Origin: a virus
Reading direction: 5' to 3' (one strand)
Virus record (IMG/VR): IMGVR_UViG_3300031857_000065
Location: 34,476-98,475 of that record
DNA length: 64,000 nucleotides
Shown here: positions 45,199-51,880 of the stretch, piece after piece
Layout: each line of letters begins with the position of its first letter
Numbering within the stretch: position 1 is the stretch's first letter
The notes under the pieces: model-generated
What the model saw: the letters and a program-made list of their open reading frames with translations, nothing else
What the model was told of the DNA's origin: nothing
Databases searched by the model: none
Made by a program: the position numbers and the translations under genes

Positions 45199-46416
45199 TT
45201 ATTTTTCTAGCTGTTGAAGTTGAACGGTATATGTGACATTAATCAATCGTCCGTCTGGTTCTGTTATAGTTTTTTCTCGTCTGGTTTCTTGTTGTAGTAC
45301 ACTCATAATTTGGAACTTTGACGACCGAGTAACCACTTCAGATTCTTTTTCGTGAGCGTTTCGTGGAATACCAGCGAGATGCATTGCTCGAAATCCTTTT
45401 TTTGGAGGAAGAGCGCGAAGAATAACAGATACTTGTGGGTCACCAATATTTGCAAAATCCATTGCCACTTTAAGTGTTGTGGTAAATCCTGACGGTGGGA
45501 GTTCAATGGTACCACCAGAAGTTATCAATTTTATAAATGATTTTGCGTAGTCTATATTTTTATTTGTAAAATAAACGCCACGATATAGTTCTTTTGCTTC
45601 AGTTACACGAAGGTTAGCTTGGTCAATTAGCTTATCCATTGTTTCGTAAATTTGCAATCTTTGACTTGTAATTCTGTCAAATACTTTATCGTCAGTCCAC
45701 ATTCGAATATTTGCTAGAACTTGTTGTCTATCTGAACGGGCGGGGTCAACCGGCGTTGTCCATATTATGCCAGTAGCCACATCTACTTCAGAAGGTTCTC
45801 CTGTTTTGGGATTGAATGGTTTTTTTAGTTTATATAATTTTCCAGTACGAAAATCTGCAGCGTGAGTTACCTTTCCACTTGGACCAATAAACAATGTACC
45901 CCGTAACAAACTACCCGGCAAGTTAGCTCGTTTCAATCCTAATGTTTTAACTTGTAGTCGAATTGCCTTTTCGTTTGGTGTTTCTGCAGGGCCTTGTGTT
46001 AACTGATCAATTTGTGTCCAATGTGATTTAGCTTCTTCAACCACTTCAGGTGGACGACTCCATTCTGCACTTAATCCTTGACCCTCCGCATATCGTTCTC
46101 GTCGGCGTTCTAAACGTTCTATTGAAGTTTCTTCGTCTGCTCCAGCCCACGGATTAGGAAGAAGCCACGGAAGTAATGGTTCACCCCTTTGAACTTTAAC
46201 TTTCTTTTGTTGCGATGTGCTTTTTGGTTTTTGTGTTGTACCACCTTTATTTTTTGCAACAGGGACAAGTTTACTACCTTCGGTTTTATGCGTGGTAACT
46301 CCTTTTTTGTTTACAATTTTACCCCAACGACCAAACCCCAGATATTTCAAGCCTAATTTTTTAGCTTGTTCTGCTGGGGTAAGAGTTTCAATAAGGTAAT
46401 CGTTAGTCGTAAACAT
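45199..46416 (-). CDS. Putative packaged ADP-ribosyltransferase with GFGRWG module
   Basis: 405 aa from the ATG at 46416 (TAATG overlap with upstream stop). N-terminus MFTTNDYLIETLTPAEQ looks like a T4 capsid-targeting sequence with LIE. The GFGRWG module (residues 27-32, then THKT and SKLVPV) follows. The C-terminal third shows the R-S-E order of Arg-type ADP-ribosyltransferases: KELYRGVYF (Arg near 277), PSGFTTT (near 307) and KESEVVT (E-x-E near 356), as in VIP2 and T4 Alt. T4 Alt is packaged in the head and modifies host RNA polymerase; a similar role is plausible. Confidence 0.65.
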   Translation of the reverse strand: MFTTNDYLIETLTPAEQAKKLGLKYLGFGRWGKIVNKKGVTTHKTEGSKLVPVAKNKGGTTQKPKSTSQQKKVKVQRGEPLLPWLLPNPWAGADEETSIERLERRRERYAEGQGLSAEWSRPPEVVEEAKSHWTQIDQLTQGPAETPNEKAIRLQVKTLGLKRANLPGSLLRGTLFIGPSGKVTHAADFRTGKLYKLKKPFNPKTGEPSEVDVATGIIWTTPVDPARSDRQQVLANIRMWTDDKVFDRITSQRLQIYETMDKLIDQANLRVTEAKELYRGVYFTNKNIDYAKSFIKLITSGGTIELPPSGFTTTLKVAMDFANIGDPQVSVILRALPPKKGFRAMHLAGIPRNAHEKESEVVTRSSKFQIMSVLQQETRREKTITEPDGRLINVTYTVQLQQLEK

Positions 46417-46880
46417 TACCACTTACGACAAGACCAATACCGAGCTTTTGTTCTTGGACCAGGATTATCGCAATTATGTCGTGCTCTAAAATTCTTACGT
46501 CGGCCTGGATTGGACTTTTTAATTCTCATAGATTTGTCACCAAAATTAACTTTTTTAACATTTCCGGTTTTTGGGTCTTTAACATATACCTTAAACTTCT
46601 TGACATCACCTTGCATCGGCTTTCCAAGTTTAACTTTACGACCTTGATATTCTGCTTCCATCATTAAATTAGCATGTTCTTTGATGTACTCTGCTAAACA
46701 TGCTGAACAGAACTCACCTTCGTACAAATCATTTTCGTTAACGGGGACACAATTAGGAACCATTTTACCATTTTTTTCTTTCATCCCAACTTGTTTGTAT
46801 CCGTCCCAGCACGCTTCTTCTAGTCGTGTTTCGTCAACTGGAAATTGTGCGTTAAACATATCATTGTCTAGATTAGCCAT
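46416..46880 (-). CDS. Conserved Cys-containing head-region protein (154 aa)
   Basis: Conserved-looking blocks: RLEEACWDGYKQVGMKEKNG with KMVPNCVPVNE, then FCSACLAEYIKEHA (a C-x-x-C pair), then a basic C-terminal part PGRRKNFRARHNCDNPGPRT ending ARYWSCRKW. The blocks are familiar from marine T4-like phages near portal genes, though no function is known to me. The cysteines could form a zinc site with the C-terminal Cys and His residues. LEE near residue 20 may be a protease site. Confidence 0.55.
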   Translation of the reverse strand: MANLDNDMFNAQFPVDETRLEEACWDGYKQVGMKEKNGKMVPNCVPVNENDLYEGEFCSACLAEYIKEHANLMMEAEYQGRKVKLGKPMQGDVKKFKVYVKDPKTGNVKKVNFGDKSMRIKKSNPGRRKNFRARHNCDNPGPRTKARYWSCRKW

Positions 46881-46882
46881 AG

Positions 46883-47209
46883 TTAATCTTCCTTCTTAAA
46901 TGTTGATACCATCTTTGGTTTTCCACCGGTATTTTTTGCTTTTCGTTTTCTAGTAACTGCCGATCGTTTTTCACCTTTGGTCATTGCTGCCGCAGAACGA
47001 GCCGGTCTACACTTTGGATACTTTGCTGATCCACCTTTTCGTTCTTTCTTACCTGCTGAATCACCACATGGTGGATGTTTTCCGTCTTTATTTTTACGAG
47101 AAATGTCTACCCATTTTTGACGAAGCCATTTACCAAGACTACCTTTGGTCTTGTATTTTTCGTCAAGTTGGTCAACAACTTCTTCTAAAATATCAGTAAG
47201 ACTAATCAT
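46883..47209 (-). CDS. DUF5872-like basic protein (C-terminal-type half)
   Basis: 108 aa from the ATG at 47209; the frame extends to 47302 but would overlap the upstream gene by 100 bases. MISLTDILEEVVDQLDE is a capsid-targeting-like helix. KWLRQKWVDISRKNKDGKHP with PCG, then AKYPKCRP and MTKGEKRSAVTRKRKAKNTG resemble one half of a family (DUF5872) that I recall from phages and giant viruses. It is strongly basic, so may bind DNA in the head. The other half of the pattern is encoded by the gene just upstream. Confidence 0.5.
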   Translation of the reverse strand: MISLTDILEEVVDQLDEKYKTKGSLGKWLRQKWVDISRKNKDGKHPPCGDSAGKKERKGGSAKYPKCRPARSAAAMTKGEKRSAVTRKRKAKNTGGKPKMVSTFKKED

Positions 47210-47432
47210 TTTTACCCTTCTTCCACCCACCACCCATACTCTTATATTTCTTTGCTGCCCATAAGTTAGCATATGCAGATGGATATACATCAAATTTAGC
47301 ACGTGCAGCTGCTTTTGCTTTTGACCATTTATCGGGGTCCGTAGGCGTGTTTTTTTCTAGTAAATTAAACACTTCTTCAGCAAGTTGTAAATTTTCGTTT
47401 AATATATCACGATAAAAATCTTTGTATTCCAT
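47202..47432 (-). CDS. DUF5872-like small protein (N-terminal-type half)
   Basis: 76 aa. WSKAKAAARAKFDVYPSAYA, followed by NLWAAKKYKSMGGGWKKG, is the conserved VYPSAYAN block of the family described for the neighbouring gene. The first 27 residues (MEYKDFYRDILNENLQLAEE) form a helix with an LNE site. The stop overlaps the next start by eight bases, so both halves are co-translated and may form one functional unit. Confidence 0.5.
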   Translation of the reverse strand: MEYKDFYRDILNENLQLAEEVFNLLEKNTPTDPDKWSKAKAAARAKFDVYPSAYANLWAAKKYKSMGGGWKKGKND

Positions 47433-47797
47433 TATTTTAAAAACTTCAACTTGTACACGGTAGATGAAATTAAACCAGAAATTTCATCAACAGTATTGTT
47501 GAGTTCCCCGTCTTGTGGTAAAGTTTGACGAATATTGTCTACAAACTTCTGTAATCCCATAAAGTACTTAAGAAAGTTACCATCTTCAATCAATGCCATA
47601 TTTGTTGCAGAATATCCCGTAATAATTCCATAACGACCTTGTGCCATTTCCGCATACGAATCAATAAGATCAACTATTCCAGAATAATAATCATCTAATG
47701 CTTTATGTGCGGCAAATGATGTAGTCTGTAAATGAAATATATGTGCTTGATTACGACTTGCCATCAACGTTGCGATAAACTTTGCAATCTCTTCCAT
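47432..47797 (-). CDS. Dps/ferritin-like four-helix protein (DUF5856-like)
   Basis: 121 aa. The segment QAHIFHLQTTSFAAHKALDD, followed by YYSGIVDLIDSYAE, follows the spacing of the Dps and ferritin-like ferroxidase signature (H, a dozen residues to a second H, then D and E one to two turns later). Dps proteins bind iron and protect DNA; the catalytic residues look present, but the chain is short of the usual ~160 residues. It is coupled to both neighbours by TAATG overlaps. It may bind DNA in the head or be an unrelated structural protein with that fold. Confidence 0.5.
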   Translation of the reverse strand: MEEIAKFIATLMASRNQAHIFHLQTTSFAAHKALDDYYSGIVDLIDSYAEMAQGRYGIITGYSATNMALIEDGNFLKYFMGLQKFVDNIRQTLPQDGELNNTVDEISGLISSTVYKLKFLK

Positions 47798-49440
47798 TAT
47801 TCTTCTCCCTTATAATTCATAAATGCTTTTTCTATTACTTCATCTGGGATATCCATCTCTTCCATATTTTTTAATACTAACTCAATAAATTTTTCCATCA
47901 TTGCGTCATCAGTTTGATCTTCTGGACCAGCGAACAATGCCGCACGTCCTGCTCCCTTTAAGATACTTTCACCAACAACGTGTGGAATAAATTCAATTAA
48001 GACTGCCTTACCAAGTGCGGCCGCACCACCTGCTGCAGCTCCAAGACCCGTAGCAACTACAGCAGTCATAACTACTTTTGTTGCAACAGATTGCATTGCT
48101 TTCTTTTCACGTTCATTTGGTCCTTTACCACGGAAGAATCCACGAAGTCCACGACCGGCATCACGAAATACTGCTTTTTCATGTTTTAATTCGTGTTTAA
48201 TATCTTTCCATGCACCTTTTGCTTTATCACGAACTTTTTCAACTAGAGAACGGCGTTCTGGTGTCTTACCTTTGTGTAGTTCTTCTTCAAAGAATGCTTT
48301 GGCTTCTTCTTTTTGCTTCTTACCCCACGATTTAACCGTATCCAACATACGTCGAGTAAATCCTTTTTTCTTTGGTTCTTCTTTTGGAGTTTCTGCAGAT
48401 TTACCATCACCGGCCGATCCCGTATCTGCTGCTTTAGCACGAATACCAATATCTTCTGCAAATTTATTAGATTTTTGTACTAAAGGTTCAATATCATCAT
48501 CAATAACACGAACTTGCATTTCAATTTGATCGTTTGGATTAGATGCGTTGTGTGCAACTACTGCCGCCCAACGATGATGTCCGTCTAATACATACCCATC
48601 ACGACTGACATAGATTGGTGCGGTAATCTTTCCATATGCAGGATGGTTCTTATCTGCTAATACCTTACTCATACCTGCTACCTTCACACCAACCAATTCA
48701 GATTGCGTTGCCTTTAATCGGTCAGGTGGAACGGTGGTTGGTTCTGATACCTTGATGCCATCCTTTTCCAACATTTGCTTAAAGAATTCTTCGGTATCTA
48801 CTTCTCCATCTTTATCTTTAGGAAGTTTATCTGCTGGAGATCCCGCGCGTGGTGTACCTTTAAATTGAGGCATTTCGGCACGAGGAATACCTTTATTATC
48901 ACCACAGAATAGGTTAGTGCCGGGAATGGCAACTTGACACAAATTAAAGTTTGGTGCTTTTTCTCCCTTTGCTTTAGCTTCTTCGCCCATCTTTGCTAAA
49001 TCATCAATACGAGTAGCAACTTGCTGGAGTTGTTCTGATGGGACTTTACTTAATGGACGACCTGACAATTTTGCTTTAGGCATTGCTTGTTGTGCTTTGT
49101 CTTTAGCTGGGTCTGGTTCTTCTTTAGGTTGTTCTGGTTTAGTTTCACCTGCGGCTGTGTCTTTTTTAGGTTGATTATCTTGTGGTTTTTTCTCACCAGA
49201 TGGAGCTTCTTTTTCTTTCTCATCATCTTGTTTTACTGGTTCGAGTTTACCATCTGTGGTTTTGTGAGTTACTTTATCGTCCTTACCCCAACGACCGAAT
49301 CCCATACTTTTTAAACCCATTTTTTTAGCTTGGTCAGCAGCAGATTCTTGCTCTTCGAGAATTTTAATAAATTTCTCGTTTCGTTGTAAAGCTTCTAATA
49401 AGCGTTTTTCAAATTTTTTAAAATCAAACGCGTTATTCAT
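47797..49440 (-). CDS. GFGRWG-module protein 3 with ParB/Srx-like domain
   Basis: 547 aa. The N-terminal helix (FKKFEKRLLEALQRNEKFIK) is followed by the module AKKMGL, GFGRWG (residues 47-52), THKT, GKLEPV. A long Lys/Glu/Pro linker (about 65-115) follows. Around residues 225-330 is a ParB/sulfiredoxin-like domain with YVSRDGYVLDGHHRWAAVVA (DGHHRW near 283). Then a basic helical region, and a Gly/Ala-rich hydrophobic stretch (about 445-500) that could span or perturb a membrane. ParB-like domains bind nucleotide and can act as nucleases. Likely an injected or internal virion protein. Confidence 0.6.
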   Translation of the reverse strand: MNNAFDFKKFEKRLLEALQRNEKFIKILEEQESAADQAKKMGLKSMGFGRWGKDDKVTHKTTDGKLEPVKQDDEKEKEAPSGEKKPQDNQPKKDTAAGETKPEQPKEEPDPAKDKAQQAMPKAKLSGRPLSKVPSEQLQQVATRIDDLAKMGEEAKAKGEKAPNFNLCQVAIPGTNLFCGDNKGIPRAEMPQFKGTPRAGSPADKLPKDKDGEVDTEEFFKQMLEKDGIKVSEPTTVPPDRLKATQSELVGVKVAGMSKVLADKNHPAYGKITAPIYVSRDGYVLDGHHRWAAVVAHNASNPNDQIEMQVRVIDDDIEPLVQKSNKFAEDIGIRAKAADTGSAGDGKSAETPKEEPKKKGFTRRMLDTVKSWGKKQKEEAKAFFEEELHKGKTPERRSLVEKVRDKAKGAWKDIKHELKHEKAVFRDAGRGLRGFFRGKGPNEREKKAMQSVATKVVMTAVVATGLGAAAGGAAALGKAVLIEFIPHVVGESILKGAGRAALFAGPEDQTDDAMMEKFIELVLKNMEEMDIPDEVIEKAFMNYKGEE

Positions 49441-49441
49441 T

Positions 49442-49972
49442 TTATTGTCCTTTGTGTGATTTATATCCCTTGTTCTTCATCCAATGTGCTAATGCCCACG
49501 GATTATCAATACCAGGTTCGTCTTTCATTGCTTTAACCGTACCTTCCCATCCCTCTGGTGCTTTTTCGGTTACTGGTGCATCCATACAACCTTCACCCTC
49601 ACACGGCATATTTTCCATAGGTGTATTATATTCATGATAGTTAGTAGATGCTTGATTAATAAAATTTTGTGCTTGAGAAATGTGGTCTTGAATCCACGCT
49701 GGAATATCCTTTTCCCCCGCGCCCATCTTTGCCTTGAGTTCAGTTGCACTACGAATAATATCGTCTAATAATCCTTGTGCCATTGATACTTCGTGATCAC
49801 CTCCGTGAGTTTCATTTTTAGCACGAAGTTTTGCAAGATCATCACCTTCAATCTTACCATCTTTATCAACATCAAGTTGTTTTTGCTTATCAGTAAGTTC
49901 TGCTTCTTCTAATGCAGACCCTTTTAAAGTCACAACTGGTCTTAAATTTACTAATCCCGTTAAACGAATCAT
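49442..49972 (-). CDS. EF-hand protein of the head region
   Basis: 176 aa from the ATG at 49972, right after the upstream stop. N-terminus MIRLTGLVNLRP, then ALEEAELTDKQKQLDVDKDG with KIEGDDLAKL, a canonical EF-hand loop (D-x-D-x-D-G-x-I-x-x-x-D/E). A helical middle (HEVSMAQGLLDDIIRSATEL) and PCEGEGC follow. The C-terminus PEGWEGTVKAMKDEPGIDNP with WALAHWMKNKGY is a motif I have seen in several phage proteins. It is probably a calcium-stabilised virion component; not proven. Confidence 0.55.
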   Translation of the reverse strand: MIRLTGLVNLRPVVTLKGSALEEAELTDKQKQLDVDKDGKIEGDDLAKLRAKNETHGGDHEVSMAQGLLDDIIRSATELKAKMGAGEKDIPAWIQDHISQAQNFINQASTNYHEYNTPMENMPCEGEGCMDAPVTEKAPEGWEGTVKAMKDEPGIDNPWALAHWMKNKGYKSHKGQ

Positions 49973-49974
49973 AA

Positions 49975-50238
49975 TTACTCTCCACCATCGATGGCGATAT
50001 TGGTTGCTGTTGCCCACAAATAATCTTCCCACTCGTCGCCAAATTCTTTTTTAAAGTATTTAACTGCGCCGGGATTGTCTAACATCTTTTGTCCAACTTT
50101 ATCCCTACGTTTAACTTGAGCACTAGTCATTTCCCGTGCACCGTTTCTATTGTAAGGTTGCGGAACCGATTTTTCTTGAACGTTCATAAGACTATGTAAT
50201 TCAGTTCGAACTAATTCTCTCAATTCATCAGGTTTCAT
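49975..50238 (-). CDS. Small conserved protein downstream of the terminase (87 aa)
   Basis: N-terminus MKPDELRELVRTELHSLMN is a helix of capsid-targeting type with LRE. The C-terminal part, QVKRRDKVGQKMLDNPGAVK then YFKKEFGDEWEDYLWATATN, is a block found in several phage proteins, where KRRD...A is followed by an F/Y-G-x-x-x-E-D-x-x-x-A-x-A-T helix. Function unknown. It is first in its unit after a promoter-like motif. Confidence 0.5.
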   Translation of the reverse strand: MKPDELRELVRTELHSLMNVQEKSVPQPYNRNGAREMTSAQVKRRDKVGQKMLDNPGAVKYFKKEFGDEWEDYLWATATNIAIDGGE

Positions 50239-50263
50239 ATATGTCTCAAAAACGATGTCATTA

Positions 50264-50272
50264 TATAAATAT
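50264..50272 (-). promoter_or_regulatory. Candidate promoter element (ATATTTATA) of the small head-protein unit
   Basis: Exact minus-strand ATATTTATA, 26 bases upstream of the ATG at 50238 in the 60-base gap after the terminase stop. Confidence 0.55.
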
Positions 50273-50298
50273 AAGGAAAAATTGTATTATCTATGGAT

Positions 50299-51879
50299 TT
50301 ATCCAAGTAACCAAGTAATATCTTCTGTTTGTCGATCCCCGATTTGCATCTGGTATGGGTTCTTTACTTGATTTCCGTTTAGTGCAAAAGGCATAGTTGT
50401 ATACGCAGTGCGTTCTAACGATAATTTTGTTAATTCAATTCCTTGTTGACGCAATCGTAGTGCCGTATCTCGTACCCACAAACCAATTCCTAATGCAAAT
50501 ATTAAGTCATCATTATATCCTTGCAATGCCTCTGCTCTACCATTTTTCCAAATAAAAGTTTCAAATTCAGTTATAGTTCTTACAGATTGGACTGTGATGG
50601 CATTTTCTCGCATATATTCTTCAATTTTAGCGATAATCAACGGACGCGTTCGAGATGAAACAACAAATCCAGGTTTCATATTTCGTTCAGTAACAAATTT
50701 TTTGTCAGTAATTTGATGTTCAACATCTACATAATGCATATCTGCTGACATATAGAATAGATTTCGGTATCCTCTGTCAATTACTTGTTGAATTGCCGCC
50801 CATCCAATCGATGAATTATCAGGTATTAATAAAGCGTCATTATATTGTGTAGCGATAGACATCATCAAATTACCAAATTCTTTTGTAGATAATTTACCTT
50901 TATATTCTGCTACCTGTAAAGATCGTTCTGCGTCAATAACATGAAATGTAGAAAAGTCTTCGCCATCACCACGTGCAACGTCCGCAGCGACGATATACGT
51001 CTTTCCTGGAATAGGATACTCCCATACCCATAGGTTGTTATCAAATCCCTGCTTTGATATTGGTTCTTTGATATGTGTTCTTTTATAGAATTCAATTATA
51101 TCTGGACTGACGACTGTGTTACCTGAAAATATGAAGGATGCATCGTGTTCTTGTGCCGCTTGCATCTCACCTAAAATTTCAGTCTGTCTATCTCTCCATG
51201 CCTGATCTCGTTCTGGATGAACTCTCCAATCTAATAATATTGTATTAAATTCATTTGTTTTTGCTTCTGCTTGTTGCCACATCTTGTGGAAGAAGTTACC
51301 GACACCATTTGGAGTAGAAATTAATATAGCTTTACCACCAGTTGATAACGTACTGGATGCTGCGGTCCAGATAATTTCCGCGTTATCGATAAACGCACAC
51401 TCGTCAAGAATAAGAAGAGACAATGCTTCAGAACGACCAGCATCTTTACTACTTGCTACAGCTTTAATTTGCGATCCATTTGCAAATCTCATCGATAACT
51501 TATTATCTTCTACCATACTTCCTCGTAACCAAACGGGAAGATTGGCATGCATAAATCTTACCTTTGTTACCAAGTTTTTTGCAGTATCTTGTTTTGTTGC
51601 GATAACTAATACGTTTTTATCTTTATGAAATAACATTAACCACAATGCATATCCTGCAACCAATGTAGAAAATCCGAGCTGGCGTCCCTTAAGAACAATA
51701 TTATATCGATTTTCTTCAAAATCCTGCATCGCGTTTAATTGGTATGTGTATAAATCAAACAACACCCGACCGCGAATCGGGTGTTGAATAAATGAGTATT
51801 TCTTTAAAAAGTATTCTGGACTCGCCGCACACTTTTTAAACTCTGCTTTAATAATATCTTTTATATTTGGTTGTGTCAT
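50299..51879 (-). CDS. Terminase large subunit (gp17-like)
   Basis: 526 aa. The ATPase domain has NIVLKGRQLGFST (Walker A-like, about residues 59-71), LSLLILDECAFI (Walker B with catalytic Glu, about 152-163) and KAILISTPNGVGN (coupling motif). The C-terminal nuclease domain has KTYIVAADVARGDGEDFSTF (first catalytic Asp) and LLIPDNSSIGW (second). It pumps DNA through the portal and cuts headful units. Slightly shorter than T4 gp17 (610 aa). The small terminase subunit was not recognised in the window. Confidence 0.95.
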   Translation of the reverse strand: MTQPNIKDIIKAEFKKCAASPEYFLKKYSFIQHPIRGRVLFDLYTYQLNAMQDFEENRYNIVLKGRQLGFSTLVAGYALWLMLFHKDKNVLVIATKQDTAKNLVTKVRFMHANLPVWLRGSMVEDNKLSMRFANGSQIKAVASSKDAGRSEALSLLILDECAFIDNAEIIWTAASSTLSTGGKAILISTPNGVGNFFHKMWQQAEAKTNEFNTILLDWRVHPERDQAWRDRQTEILGEMQAAQEHDASFIFSGNTVVSPDIIEFYKRTHIKEPISKQGFDNNLWVWEYPIPGKTYIVAADVARGDGEDFSTFHVIDAERSLQVAEYKGKLSTKEFGNLMMSIATQYNDALLIPDNSSIGWAAIQQVIDRGYRNLFYMSADMHYVDVEHQITDKKFVTERNMKPGFVVSSRTRPLIIAKIEEYMRENAITVQSVRTITEFETFIWKNGRAEALQGYNDDLIFALGIGLWVRDTALRLRQQGIELTKLSLERTAYTTMPFALNGNQVKNPYQMQIGDRQTEDITWLLG

Positions 51880-51880
51880 T

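Noticed and set aside
28968-50272. TATAAATA on the plus strand read as T4-type late promoters pointing right
   Set aside because: No rightward gene follows any of them. Spacing is constant relative to minus-strand starts, so the element is more sensibly read on the minus strand.
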